A stretch of 64,000 nucleotides of DNA from an uncultured Pseudohongiella sp. GTDB taxonomy: Bacteria; Pseudomonadota; Gammaproteobacteria; Pseudomonadales; Pseudohongiellaceae. Under the pieces are notes generated by a model that saw nothing but the letters and a program-made list of their open reading frames with translations, had not been told where the DNA came from and did not search any database. Positions 21,534 through 34,624 of this stretch are shown piece after piece; position 1 is the first letter of the stretch, and every line of letters begins with the position of its first letter. The stretch lies in the NCBI GenBank assembly GCA_902591495.1, contig CACJAW010000004.1:18692-82691 (forward strand). The letters run 5' to 3'. The position numbers and the translations under genes are program-made.

Positions 21534-23318
21534 ATGAAGCCTACAGACATTAAAAACCCAGACTACTTCCATAAAGTCGTAGATTGTCAGTGGGCGTGCC
21601 CTGCCCATACACCTGTTCCAGAATACATTCGACTGATAGCGGAGAAGCGTTACTCAGATGCCTATATGATAAATTGGCACTCAAACGTATTTCCAGGAAT
21701 ACTTGGCAGAACCTGCGACCGCCCCTGCGAACCTGCCTGTCGAAGAGGAAGAGTTGAAGAGGAGCCCGTCGCTATTTGCCGTTTGAAAAGGGTAGCGGCA
21801 GATTATAAATCCGACATAAAGGATCGCTTACCGAGTGTTCCAGAGAAAAAGAATGGCAAACACATTGCACTGGTGGGTGCTGGACCTGCTTCATTGACGG
21901 TTGCGAGAGATTTATTGCCTTTGGGTTATGAGATCACTCTGTTCGAGAAAGATCACTTAAGCGGTGGTGCTATGCGAACTCAAATTCCGCGTTTTCGTTT
22001 ACCCTCAGAAGTGTTAGAGGAAGAGCTCCATTATATTCTAGATATGGGAATCAATTGTCGGTTTGGGGAAGAAATTACCAGCATGAAAGCCTTGCTCGAC
22101 GAAGGGTTTGACGCAATATTTGTGGGTACTGGAGCACCATTGGGTAAAACACTCAAATTGCCGGGTTTTGAAGAGGCTAAATCAAACATTCATACCGGCA
22201 TTGAGTGGTTAGCGAATGTTGCGTTTGAGCACATAAGCTCAATAGGCAAGAAAGTTATAGTGCTGGGAGGCGGCAATACTGCTATGGACTGTTGCAGGAC
22301 CTCAAAACGTTTAGGAGGTGAGCAAGTAACCGTTACTGTCCGCAGTGGATTTGATGAAATGAAAGCGTCTCCTTGGGAAATTGAAGACGCCATAAATGAA
22401 GATATTCCTATCGTAAATTTCCATGTACCAAAGCGCTATATATTAGAAAACGGTAGGCTTTCTGGAATGGAATTTGAGAAAGTTAAAAAAGAGTATGATT
22501 CAGACGGAAGAAGGCTCTTGACCCCAACTGGTGAAGACCCCGTGATAATTCCCTGTGATGATGTACTTTGTGCCATTGGGCAGGAGAATAGTTTTCCCTG
22601 GATAGAAAAAGATTTAGGAATCGAGTTTGACCAATGGGAATTACCGACTCTGAACAAAAACACCTTCCAGTCGACAAATGAGAGAGTATTTTTTGGAGGC
22701 GACTCTGCTTTAGGCCCTGATAATATTATTACTGCTGTTGCCCATGGACACGATGCTGCGCTTTCTATTCATCTGACCTGCCAAAATGAAGATATCAACG
22801 ATAGGCCGTCACCTATAACAAATTTAAGTAGTCAAAAAATGGGTATACACCAATGGTCTTATGATAATGATATTAGCAACGATGTGCGTTACGCGGTTCC
22901 TCATGCTCAAAAGGAAAAGACTTTAAATGATTTAAATTTAGAAGTGGAATTAGGCTTTGATGAACAACTCGCTTTCAACGAGACAATGCGTTGCCTTAAT
23001 TGTGATGTACAAACAGTTTTTACCGACAAATTGTGTATCGAATGTGACGCTTGCGTCGATATCTGTCCAACGGATTGCATTACTTTTACAAATAATTCTG
23101 ACGAGCAATCACTTAGAGGAAATCTTTTAGCTCCTGCTCCGAATCAAGACCAGGATATTTACGTATCCGACTGTCTCGAGACAGGCCGAATCATGGCTAA
23201 AAATGAAGATCTTTGCTTGCATTGTGGTCTATGCGCTGAGCGATGCCCAACCTCTGCGTGGGATATGCAGAAGTATCTCTTTAACACAGCTAAGGCGGAG
23301 CACGCGTGCCAGAATTAG
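21534..23318 (+). CDS. GltD-like NAD(P)H/FAD oxidoreductase with two C-terminal [4Fe-4S] motifs
   Basis: The 594-residue protein resembles the glutamate synthase small subunit. An N-terminal Fe-S region has Cys18, 22, 61, 65 and 69. It is followed by an FAD-binding GAGPAS (115-120) and an NAD(P)-binding GGGNTA (245-250). Unlike plain GltD it ends in a ferredoxin-like domain with two CxxCxxC motifs (Cys501/504/507/511 and Cys561/564/567/571). The next two genes encode a 2-oxoacid:ferredoxin oxidoreductase, so it most likely carries electrons between that enzyme and NAD(P). No GltB large subunit is present, arguing against glutamate synthase. Confidence 0.85.
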   Translation: MKPTDIKNPDYFHKVVDCQWACPAHTPVPEYIRLIAEKRYSDAYMINWHSNVFPGILGRTCDRPCEPACRRGRVEEEPVAICRLKRVAADYKSDIKDRLPSVPEKKNGKHIALVGAGPASLTVARDLLPLGYEITLFEKDHLSGGAMRTQIPRFRLPSEVLEEELHYILDMGINCRFGEEITSMKALLDEGFDAIFVGTGAPLGKTLKLPGFEEAKSNIHTGIEWLANVAFEHISSIGKKVIVLGGGNTAMDCCRTSKRLGGEQVTVTVRSGFDEMKASPWEIEDAINEDIPIVNFHVPKRYILENGRLSGMEFEKVKKEYDSDGRRLLTPTGEDPVIIPCDDVLCAIGQENSFPWIEKDLGIEFDQWELPTLNKNTFQSTNERVFFGGDSALGPDNIITAVAHGHDAALSIHLTCQNEDINDRPSPITNLSSQKMGIHQWSYDNDISNDVRYAVPHAQKEKTLNDLNLEVELGFDEQLAFNETMRCLNCDVQTVFTDKLCIECDACVDICPTDCITFTNNSDEQSLRGNLLAPAPNQDQDIYVSDCLETGRIMAKNEDLCLHCGLCAERCPTSAWDMQKYLFNTAKAEHACQN

Positions 23319-25162
23319 TTACGACGACTAAAGTCAATACATTACCAAAAACTAATGACTTCGTAATCAAATTTGCTAACGTAAATGGTTCAGGCTCTGC
23401 TAGTGCTAACAATATGTTTGCGAAAGCAATATTTCGAATGGGCATTCCTGTCAGCCCTCATAATATTTTCCCATCCAATATTCAAGGACTCCCCACTTGG
23501 TATGAAGTCAGAGTATCTGACAAAAATTATCTAGGACGAAGAGAGGGTATAGATTTGATGGTTGCTATGAATGAGCAGACCATTCAATCGGACATAAATT
23601 CAGTAATTCCTGGAGGCTTTGTTCTTTACGATTCTTCGAAGCCTTTGTCGGAAGGACTTATCCGGGAGGATGTTCATTATCTACCAATCCCTCTAAAGGA
23701 TATCTGCTTAACAGAATTTGAAAAACCATCTCAACGACAACTCTTTAAAAACATAGTCTATGTCGGAGCCCTAGCCGCCTTCATAGACATTGACTTTAAC
23801 GTGCTTACGGAAATGGTGAGTGACCAATTTCGAGGCAAGGAAAAACTCATCGCACCAAATATTCATGCCTTAGAACTTGGATACCAATTTGCGAGAGAAA
23901 ACTTTACGTGCCCTCTTCCGTTAACGCTAGAAAGACGAGATCTTACTTCAGATAAAATATTGATGGACGGCAATACTGCGATAGGTTTGGGATGTGTTTA
24001 TGGTGGTGCTACAGTCGCGTCTTGGTACCCACTAACACCTTCCACAAGCGTTGTTGACGCTTTTGACAAATACTGCAAGCGACTGCGCAAAGACCCAAAA
24101 AATGGCAAAAACAAATTTTCCGTTGTTCAAGCTGAAGATGAATTGGCAGCAATAGGGATGGCAATAGGAGCTGGATGGAATGGAGCAAGGGCATTTACTG
24201 CATCTTCAGGCCCGGGCGTATCTCTTATGCAAGAATTTTTGGGACTAGCCTATTTCTCTGAGGTTCCCGTAGTGTTATTTGATATTCAAAGGGTTGGCCC
24301 ATCAACAGGGATGCCTACTCGAACGCAACAGGGAGATCTTCTTACATGTGCCTATGCGTCTCACGGAGATACGAAACAGATTCTATTATTTCCATCAACC
24401 CCGAAAGAATGTTTTGAATTTGCGGCTGATTCTTTCGACATTGCTGATAGACTTCAAACTCCTGTAATCGTGCTCAGCGACCTCGAGCTCGGAATGAATG
24501 AGCAAATATGCGACCCCTTAAACTGGGATGACGATAGGCAGTATGACCGAGGCAAAATACTCAACGAGCAACAATTAGATGAAATAGAAAAGTATGGCCG
24601 TTACCAAGACATCGATGGAGACGGCATTCCTTATCGAACATACCCCGGAACACACCCAAGTAAAGGAAGTTATTTCACAAGGGGTAGCTCCCATGACGCG
24701 AATGCCGCCTATACGGAAGATGGCGATATATATGCCGAGATCATGGATAGGATATCACTCAAATTCAAAACCGCTCTAAATTATATACCTGAGCCTGAAA
24801 TTTCGTCGCTGGGATCCAACACCCGAGGAGTAATTTATCTAGGAACAACAACGTCAGCGATAAAGGAGACTTTGGATAATCTCCAGAAAAAAGGCATATC
24901 CCTCGACACAATGAGATTAAGGGGGTTTCCATTTCATGAGAGCGTGAGAGATTTCATCAACGAACACGAAATTGTTTACGTTATTGAACAAAATAGAGAC
25001 GCACAATTAAAAAGTCTCTTGAAGATAGAATGCAATGCCAGTGAGGAACAAATGTTTTCGATACTAAGTTATAACGGCGTCTTAATCACTGCGCAACAAA
25101 TCGAAAAAGAAATCCTTGATTCTTTGTCTACATCCAATAACGCAGGAGAAATATCTGCTTAG
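23306..25162 (+). CDS. 2-oxoacid:ferredoxin oxidoreductase, fused gamma-alpha subunit
   Basis: The 618-residue protein fuses an N-terminal gamma domain (residues about 20-190, with the NVNGSGSASANN segment) to the alpha or pyrimidine-binding domain (from about GNTAIGLGCVYGG). It includes the YPLTPST and QAEDELAAIGMAIGAGWNGA motifs, and ASSGPGVSLMQE with the GPSTGMPTRTQQGD loop. The start is a GTG inside the end of the previous gene (13-base overlap), implying translational coupling. Fused gamma-alpha subunits are typical of KorA-like enzymes in aerobes. The substrate (2-oxoglutarate, pyruvate or branched 2-oxoacids) cannot be read from sequence alone. Confidence 0.9.
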   Translation: MPELVTTTKVNTLPKTNDFVIKFANVNGSGSASANNMFAKAIFRMGIPVSPHNIFPSNIQGLPTWYEVRVSDKNYLGRREGIDLMVAMNEQTIQSDINSVIPGGFVLYDSSKPLSEGLIREDVHYLPIPLKDICLTEFEKPSQRQLFKNIVYVGALAAFIDIDFNVLTEMVSDQFRGKEKLIAPNIHALELGYQFARENFTCPLPLTLERRDLTSDKILMDGNTAIGLGCVYGGATVASWYPLTPSTSVVDAFDKYCKRLRKDPKNGKNKFSVVQAEDELAAIGMAIGAGWNGARAFTASSGPGVSLMQEFLGLAYFSEVPVVLFDIQRVGPSTGMPTRTQQGDLLTCAYASHGDTKQILLFPSTPKECFEFAADSFDIADRLQTPVIVLSDLELGMNEQICDPLNWDDDRQYDRGKILNEQQLDEIEKYGRYQDIDGDGIPYRTYPGTHPSKGSYFTRGSSHDANAAYTEDGDIYAEIMDRISLKFKTALNYIPEPEISSLGSNTRGVIYLGTTTSAIKETLDNLQKKGISLDTMRLRGFPFHESVRDFINEHEIVYVIEQNRDAQLKSLLKIECNASEEQMFSILSYNGVLITAQQIEKEILDSLSTSNNAGEISA

Positions 25163-25194
25163 CGCAACGCTAACTGAACTGGAAATAGTTAACA

Positions 25195-26250
25195 ATGAGT
25201 TATATAAGAAAACCAAAATTTCAACATCCTGACCTACAACCTAATGCCTTAGGTTTCACTCGCCGGGACTATGAAGGCACGTTAACTACGCTATGTGGTG
25301 GTTGTGGGCATGACTCTATTAGTGCCGCCATTATACAAGCCGCAGCAGATATGAGTCTCGAACCACACAGAGTTGCAAAAATCTCAGGAATAGGATGCTC
25401 CTCTAAAATACCTTCCTACTTCCTTAGCAAATCTCATGGGTTCAATTCAGTTCATGGAAGAATGCCGTCTGTCGCAACTGGCGCGAACCTCGCCAATAAG
25501 AATCTGCATTATATAGGCATCTCTGGAGATGGAGATAGCGCATCAATCGGTCTTGGGCAGTTTTGTCATATAGTTAGACGTCGAATCAACATGCTCTATA
25601 TCGTGGCTAATAATGGTACATATGGACTCACTAAAGGCCAGCTTTCAGCAACCGCTGATCTAGGATCTATAACAAAAGCCGGCGACGAATCTTTGTATGA
25701 CAATATAGATATGGCAAGCCTTGCAATTGAGCTAGGAGCGAGCTTTGTAGCCAGATCATTTTCTGGGGATAAACAGCAACTTATTCCTCTTATTCAAGCT
25801 GGCCTTACTCATAAGGGATTTGCTTTTATTGACGTGGTTAGCCCCTGTGTCACCTTCAATAACACCGATCTCTCCGCACACGGGTACAAAAATACTTGGG
25901 AGAACTATGTTTCTCTTGGTCAAATTGACTTCGTTCCGATGCGAGAGGAGATCACTACTAGTTACTCAGCTGGTAAGGATAAAGAAATCACTCTGCATGA
26001 TGGGTCTGTAATTCACCTTCACAAAACTGATGCCAATTATGACCCTTCAAATAAAGAAAACGCCATCAACCATATTAACACTCATAAAAAGAACGGAGAG
26101 ATAGCAACAGGGTTATTATATATCGATCAGTCAATGGCAGATTTTCATGAGTTGCAAGACACGGTAGATAAGTCCTTGAATGAACTAAACTCTAGTGAGC
26201 TGTGTCCTGGTAATGAAGCTTTGCAAAATATAAATCAGACCTTTAAGTAG
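25195..26250 (+). CDS. 2-oxoacid:ferredoxin oxidoreductase, beta (thiamine diphosphate-binding) subunit
   Basis: The 351-residue protein has the [4Fe-4S] cysteines in CGGCGH (Cys34, 37) and GIGCSS (Cys68). Its thiamine diphosphate motif starts at GDGDS (111-115) and ends at NNGTYGLTKGQ (139-149). YGLTKGQ is common in KorB-type subunits. It follows the alpha subunit by 32 bases, completing the catalytic pair. It ends 28 bases from a convergent transglycosylase gene, with no terminator between them. Confidence 0.9.
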   Translation: MSYIRKPKFQHPDLQPNALGFTRRDYEGTLTTLCGGCGHDSISAAIIQAAADMSLEPHRVAKISGIGCSSKIPSYFLSKSHGFNSVHGRMPSVATGANLANKNLHYIGISGDGDSASIGLGQFCHIVRRRINMLYIVANNGTYGLTKGQLSATADLGSITKAGDESLYDNIDMASLAIELGASFVARSFSGDKQQLIPLIQAGLTHKGFAFIDVVSPCVTFNNTDLSAHGYKNTWENYVSLGQIDFVPMREEITTSYSAGKDKEITLHDGSVIHLHKTDANYDPSNKENAINHINTHKKNGEIATGLLYIDQSMADFHELQDTVDKSLNELNSSELCPGNEALQNINQTFK

Positions 26251-26278
26251 TTTATTTCAAGATTGATTTAAGTTCTCC

Positions 26279-28968
<2,690 letters not shown>

Positions 28969-30783
28969 CTACCCACGACCCCCAGCTACCTTAAGCTGGT
29001 TTAGCTCAAAATCTCGAATTCGCTGTCGATAGTGTTCAATTGTTTGCGATGTTAGGACATTTCGCTGATCATCCTTTAATTCGCCACCCAAATCATTGCT
29101 AATTTGCTGCGCGGCATTCAGCATTTTTTCAAAAGCTTGTAAGTTATTTAAACTTGTTGGTAAAGCGAGGAAAAAGCTAACACCAATAGTAGAAAACTCA
29201 CTCAATTGATCAAGGTCAAATGTCCCAGGATTTAAAGCATTTGCCGCGCTACAGATTAAATTGGGGTCTTCTTCTATACCATCGTAAAGATGGAATATAC
29301 CCATTTCTCCATATCGGAATCCTGCTCTTTCAATCGTTTGAACCAAATACCTTCCCTCAAATACGCTTCCTGAGGGAGACATAACACTCATGACTAAGAC
29401 CTCCAGAGGGTCAGGGTTTAGCGGTTTATTCGAAATCTTTGATCGATTCTCCTGCTTGTCAGTATCCGAACGACCGGCGCTAATTGCTGCCGCTGCCTGT
29501 TCTATACTCGTCACATTGTCCAGATTGGAGGCTTGTTCGTAATCATCTCTCTGTTGTTCTTGCGTTGGATCAAAATCATTTTCATCATTTTCATTGTCTT
29601 GATAAGACAAGTCACTCTCGTTCTGATCAATGAAATCTTCCAATTCCTCAATAAGATCAGATTGCAAGGTTGATTCTTTGTCTTCCAAAATAGGAGTTTT
29701 CTCAAGAAAATCTTCATCCGGTTTTGACTTAAAAACTGAGAGTAACTTATTCAATCCACCCCTTAATGTTGGATTTTTATTATTCGAGGCCTGCCTATCT
29801 TCCGCAGAACCCTCTTCTGCATCAGAAGGGATCTGAGGCTCATCAAAACCTATTCTCTCTCCAGCAGTCATCGAAAAGTTTTCAAAACTTCCAGAATCAG
29901 AGAAATCATCGCTCTCCAAAATATCCGGAGAATTTTCCCCCGGAAGGCTGCCTTCTGTAACGGCCGCGGAAAACTCGTTCGGTTTATCGCTAACTAAACT
30001 AGCTGAGTTTGATTTTTCAAATCCTTTGACAGGCGGAGTTGTGTAGTCGATTCCGATTGAATCAGGACGAGCTTCCTCATGATTGCTATCTGATACTGCA
30101 TAGAGCTCATCATCTTCGTACCATTCATTTTCTGGATAATCAGAAATTTCGAGTTCGGAAGATGTCTCTTCAATTGAACCGACGGCATTTAAATCTTCAT
30201 GTAAGTCATATGCGTTTTTATACTGGGACGCCTCAGGACCAGGATCATCACTGGCCACCCCATAAGGCTCATGCTCAGTAACTTCTTCAAATTCATGTGG
30301 GGCAACACTGTTACTTTGGAGTTCCTCCGCCACAATATGGGTATAACTCCAATCGGACTCCGGCCCTTGTTTCAAGATATTAGGGACAGCTAATCCTGCT
30401 GTATCTGCATTAAATTGCGTATGGACAGGATCTTTATCTTCAGCACCTAGTTCGCCTGAATCTATCCCAGAGTCTCCCAATTCGACTACATCCATCAGAA
30501 TTGGGATCAAGTCGTCATTGTGTGATGCTGGCTTATTTTGCCTGTCAAAGGAGTCATCAGATTGAAAGTCTTGAGAGGCATCGGCTCTACTAACCACTCG
30601 AGCTCCACCAGTTGGTAGCTCAGCTAGTTCTAATTCCTCAGGATCGAAGTCTTGCGGAATATTTTTATCTATAGTTAAACGAATTTGTCCCTTACGAACC
30701 TGAATTGCAACAAAAAGCCCACGCAGAAGAACCGCGACCATTACAAACCCAAGGAGTAAAATTATAAGCTCTCGCGGATCCAT
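28969..30783 (-). CDS. zipA: Cell-division protein ZipA with an unusually long linker
   Basis: ZipA anchors FtsZ to the inner membrane. The protein has one N-terminal membrane segment (LIILLLGFVMVAVLLRGLF) followed by a basic KGQIR patch. A very long acidic, disordered linker (roughly residues 60-460) follows, then the C-terminal FtsZ-binding domain starting near DPLEVLVMSVMSPSG. At 604 residues it is almost twice the length of E. coli ZipA (328). The ATG at 30783 (MDPRELI) is chosen; the in-frame TTG at 30798 adds five residues. It sits between smc and ligA, the order seen in Pseudomonas and relatives. Confidence 0.92.
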   Translation of the reverse strand: MDPRELIILLLGFVMVAVLLRGLFVAIQVRKGQIRLTIDKNIPQDFDPEELELAELPTGGARVVSRADASQDFQSDDSFDRQNKPASHNDDLIPILMDVVELGDSGIDSGELGAEDKDPVHTQFNADTAGLAVPNILKQGPESDWSYTHIVAEELQSNSVAPHEFEEVTEHEPYGVASDDPGPEASQYKNAYDLHEDLNAVGSIEETSSELEISDYPENEWYEDDELYAVSDSNHEEARPDSIGIDYTTPPVKGFEKSNSASLVSDKPNEFSAAVTEGSLPGENSPDILESDDFSDSGSFENFSMTAGERIGFDEPQIPSDAEEGSAEDRQASNNKNPTLRGGLNKLLSVFKSKPDEDFLEKTPILEDKESTLQSDLIEELEDFIDQNESDLSYQDNENDENDFDPTQEQQRDDYEQASNLDNVTSIEQAAAAISAGRSDTDKQENRSKISNKPLNPDPLEVLVMSVMSPSGSVFEGRYLVQTIERAGFRYGEMGIFHLYDGIEEDPNLICSAANALNPGTFDLDQLSEFSTIGVSFFLALPTSLNNLQAFEKMLNAAQQISNDLGGELKDDQRNVLTSQTIEHYRQRIRDFELNQLKVAGGRG

Positions 30784-30889
30784 AAATTTTTCGCCCAAAA
30801 CAGTATTTACTAGAAACTTGTAAGGTTATCTTACAGTTAGCATGAATTCTTTAGCTCAAAAAAGACCTTAGGGGCTAAAAATCACAAAT

Positions 30890-33800
30890 TTACGTTGCTG
30901 CTAGCTCGGCCGCCTCATCGATATCAACTGCAACCATTCTTGATACACCAGCCTCGTGCATCGTCACACCCAAAAGTTGGTTAGCCATCTCCATTGTGAT
31001 TTTATTGTGGGTAATAAATATGAACTGGACACTTTCCGACATTTCCTTTACCAGGTTGGCGTAACGTTGGACATTCGCATCATCAAGGGGGGCATCAACC
31101 TCATCCAGCATACAAAATGGTGACGGATTTAAGTGGAAAATTGAAAAAACTAAAGCGATGGCGGTCATAGCTTTCTCACCGCCCGACAGAAGGTGAATGG
31201 TGCTATTTCTCTTGCCAGGAGGACGGGCCATGATCGCAACTCCGGTGTCTAAGAGGTCGTCTCCCGTCATATCTAGATAGGCTTGCCCACCACCAAATAT
31301 CCTTGGAAACAGGCTTTGCAATCCTGAATTAATCTTATCGAAGGTTTCTTTAAAGCGCTCTCTTGTTTCTTTGTCAATCTTGCGAATCGCGTTCTGCAAA
31401 GTGTTTAAAGCCTTTTCTAAATCATCATTTTGACTATCCAGAAAAACCTTTCTTTCACTCTGGTGTTTGTGCTCATCAATTGCTGCCAGATTTATGGGGC
31501 CAAGTCTTTGAATTCGATTACTTAGTTTTTCCAACTCTAAAGCACACTGCTCTTCCTCAAGATCCTCCGGCAGTCTTTGAAGCACTTGAGCCAGCTCAAA
31601 GCCTCCATCATTCAGCTGTGCCAGGATTCCCTCGCGCTTCACCGAATACCCCTCGCTTTCGAGTCGTACCTGCATTAACTCTTCTTGAGACTTGTTCAAC
31701 TGCTCCCCTATTCCATTACGTTTCTGCTCTAATCCTCTGATAATATGTTCATTTTCTGCCAAATTGGTTTTGGCTTGCGTGAGTTCTTTTTCAACACCAA
31801 GGCGCTGTTTCAGCAAAGTTTCTAATTGCCCTCGCATGTCCTCCATAGGCTCGTCCGACTCATCGATCTGCCCCTCGAGCATTTGGACTCTCTCTTTCGA
31901 CCTTTCGACCTGAGTTGCCATACGATCCATAGTCTCTCGAGTTGATTTCAACTGCGCTTGCACTGACTGCTTCCTGAGTTCAAGTTCATGAGATAAATCC
32001 TTGAATTTTTTAACTTGATCTCTCGCTTCTTGTAACTCGCTCTGATTGCGCTCACGTTCTTGTTCAAGCTTTTCCCGAACACCCGCATCATCAGCCATAA
32101 CATCTAATGCTTTTTCCAGATTAGATCTACTTTGTGAGATATTTTTCTCCTCAACAGCAAGCAGTTCCTCAAGGCTCGATAATTCATTTTGTATTCTTTG
32201 TTTACGTACCTGGGCTTCGCTTTCTTTTGCTCGCTGGGCACTTATTTTAGACTTTAAATCACCCAGCTGCTTATTCGACTCGACAATACTGTGCTGAAGT
32301 TGCTCTCGCTGGAGCTCCTTTTCTTTTAGAGTTTTCTGAAGGCGTTTTTCTTCTTCTGAAAAATTTTGAGAAGATGAGTTTAATTGATTGATATTGTTAT
32401 TAATTTTCTCCAATTTTTCACGACGATCCATGATCGAGTCTTTTGCTGATTTATTCCTAAATTGTATCCAGTTTACGCCCATCCAAATCCCATCGGGCGT
32501 AACAATAGATTCGTTCTTAGACAATAATTTCCTCTGAACAATCGCGTCCTCGAAACTATTAGCTGTAAAAACATTCTGAAGTTTCGTCGAGATATCCCAA
32601 GAGCAGTCAATTTTTTTAGAAAGTAGTGGTAATTTAGATTCTAAATTATTGTTTTCAGTTTTATTTTCTTGCCAGTTAACTACAGAAACATTGCATTGAG
32701 GGAGTTCTGAAAACATCGTTTTTAGCGTAGCCGCTTCCTGAACACAAATAGCATTTAACGAATCACCCAAAACCGCCTCAGCCGCAAGTTCCCAGCCCGG
32801 TTCAATTGACAATTCGTCGATCAGGTCAGCCTCTTTGCTGTGCCCACTTCTCTGTAACCAAGATTCAATTGCTTTGGAATCCTGACCTGAGCCTGCTTTT
32901 TCGAGAGCTTCCAAAGAAGACCTCTCCCCCTCACACATTTGTAGCTCACGGCGAACCCGATTAAGCTGCTCAGAACAATCAGCCGAAGCTAAGCGGATCT
33001 TTTCAATTGCTTCGCTGCAACTGGCCATTTCTGCTTGGCTTTTCTGGATTTTATTTTCGAGATCGTCAGCTTGAGTGAGCCAGTCATCCAACTCTACAAA
33101 TTTTCCTACCTTCTCGAGAGATTCTAGCTCTTCATTGAGATTCTGCTTTTGTTGGAGCGATCTTCCAACGCTGTTTTCCAGTTGCTGGATTCTTGATTGC
33201 TCAACCTCTGCAGTCTGTCTCGGAGCTTCCGCTCTTTTGTTAAACGCCTCCCATTCTTCCTGCCAATCCCCTGTTATTTTCTCTGCATTAGTGAGGAGGT
33301 TGTTTGCATTTCGCTCTGACTTTTCAGCGGTCTCTAATTCTGGAGACACCTCTCTTAGCTTCTCTTCAAGATTCGTAATTTTTATCAAATCAGTGTCTAG
33401 CTCTTCTTGAGTTTGCTTCCAGCCTTGCTCTGTATCAGCTAAATCAAGCTTAAGCTGTTCAACTCTCTCGATTCTATGTTCGATAGACTGCTCAATCCTT
33501 GTGATATCATTTCCTAGACTATAAAACCTAGCTTGGACTGCACCTAAGGCGTCGGTTAATTCAGCATTTTCAGTGAGGTGTTTTTCGGAGTCTGCATCAA
33601 GACGCCTTTGATCGGCAATCTTAGATTCCACCTCTAATTGAAGTTTATTTATTTTCTCCTGATTAGCCTTTAGCTCTTTATCTAAATTTGACCATCGAAT
33701 CACATTTAAGTTAGCTGTAGTCTCTCTTTCTTCCTGCTTTAACTGACCATATTTTTCTGCGGCCACTGATTGTCTCTTTAGGTGTTGTAGCTGACGCTCT

Positions 33801-34402
33801 AGTTCATCTCTAATATCTGACAACCGATCAAGGTTTTCTTTGGTTCTCTTTATTCGTCTCTCTGTTTCTTTTCTTCGTTCTTTATATTTTGATATTCCAG
33901 CCGCCTCTTCGATATAAATTCTTAGCTCTTCGGGCTTTGACTCGATAAGCCTAGAGACCATACCCTGTTCTATAATTGAATAACTTCTAGCACCTAAACC
34001 AGTTCCCAGAAAAATGTCCGTTATATCTTTTCGCCTGCAGGAAGTTCCGTTAAGCGAATAAACAGAATTGCCATCCCTATCGACCTTTCGTCTTACAGCT
34101 ACTTCGTTATAATTTACGTATTCACCAGTTAATTTCCTGTCTTGATTGTCAAAAACAAGTTCAACAGAAGCCTGACCTACAGGTTTTCGAGCGCTAGAGC
34201 CATTGAATATAACGTCTGTCATGCTCTCGCCTCGTAAATTTTTGGCTGAGCTCTCCCCCATTACCCACCTAACAGCATCTATCACGTTTGACTTACCGCA
34301 TCCATTCGGGCCAACTACCGCACCTAAATTCGAGGGGAAATTAATTACCGTTGGATCAACGAAAGATTTGAAGCCCGACAGCTTGATACTTTTCAGACGC
34401 AT
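30890..34402 (-). CDS. smc: Chromosome segregation protein SMC
   Basis: The 1170-residue protein has the SMC ATPase head: P-loop GPNGCGKS at 31-38, two long coiled-coil arms around a hinge (about 500-650), and near the C-terminus the signature LLSGGEKAMTAIAL and Walker B ending FCMLDEVDAPLDD. SMC organises and separates chromosomes. It heads the smc-zipA-ligA series. Length and domain order are typical; no kleisin partner (ScpA/B) is in the window. Confidence 0.98.
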   Translation of the reverse strand: MRLKSIKLSGFKSFVDPTVINFPSNLGAVVGPNGCGKSNVIDAVRWVMGESSAKNLRGESMTDVIFNGSSARKPVGQASVELVFDNQDRKLTGEYVNYNEVAVRRKVDRDGNSVYSLNGTSCRRKDITDIFLGTGLGARSYSIIEQGMVSRLIESKPEELRIYIEEAAGISKYKERRKETERRIKRTKENLDRLSDIRDELERQLQHLKRQSVAAEKYGQLKQEERETTANLNVIRWSNLDKELKANQEKINKLQLEVESKIADQRRLDADSEKHLTENAELTDALGAVQARFYSLGNDITRIEQSIEHRIERVEQLKLDLADTEQGWKQTQEELDTDLIKITNLEEKLREVSPELETAEKSERNANNLLTNAEKITGDWQEEWEAFNKRAEAPRQTAEVEQSRIQQLENSVGRSLQQKQNLNEELESLEKVGKFVELDDWLTQADDLENKIQKSQAEMASCSEAIEKIRLASADCSEQLNRVRRELQMCEGERSSLEALEKAGSGQDSKAIESWLQRSGHSKEADLIDELSIEPGWELAAEAVLGDSLNAICVQEAATLKTMFSELPQCNVSVVNWQENKTENNNLESKLPLLSKKIDCSWDISTKLQNVFTANSFEDAIVQRKLLSKNESIVTPDGIWMGVNWIQFRNKSAKDSIMDRREKLEKINNNINQLNSSSQNFSEEEKRLQKTLKEKELQREQLQHSIVESNKQLGDLKSKISAQRAKESEAQVRKQRIQNELSSLEELLAVEEKNISQSRSNLEKALDVMADDAGVREKLEQERERNQSELQEARDQVKKFKDLSHELELRKQSVQAQLKSTRETMDRMATQVERSKERVQMLEGQIDESDEPMEDMRGQLETLLKQRLGVEKELTQAKTNLAENEHIIRGLEQKRNGIGEQLNKSQEELMQVRLESEGYSVKREGILAQLNDGGFELAQVLQRLPEDLEEEQCALELEKLSNRIQRLGPINLAAIDEHKHQSERKVFLDSQNDDLEKALNTLQNAIRKIDKETRERFKETFDKINSGLQSLFPRIFGGGQAYLDMTGDDLLDTGVAIMARPPGKRNSTIHLLSGGEKAMTAIALVFSIFHLNPSPFCMLDEVDAPLDDANVQRYANLVKEMSESVQFIFITHNKITMEMANQLLGVTMHEAGVSRMVAVDIDEAAELAAT

Positions 34403-34624
34403 TGAAGTCTCGCGGATGCTGTCTTGTTATGGTAAGAATTTAATAGGAATCTACAAGTCACGTAGTTTACTTTACGTCGGCAATCAACTTAGTATTTTCT
34501 GAAAATTGAGGTGTCAATTTTATCCAATTAATGATTCCATTGACACAGTAATCTGCATAATAGACAAAAATAGTTGTTGGTAAGAAAAAATGTGAAATTC
34601 TAAAATAGTAAAATAAAGGAGTCG

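Noticed and set aside
29511..29717. Minus-strand ORF inside the zipA linker in another frame
   Set aside because: It arises from the repetitive acidic codons of the linker, is lysine/isoleucine/methionine biased and has no start signal.
31363..31740. 125-codon plus-strand ORF inside smc
   Set aside because: It is antisense to the conserved C-terminal half of SMC, lacks a credible ribosome-binding site and has no family resemblance.
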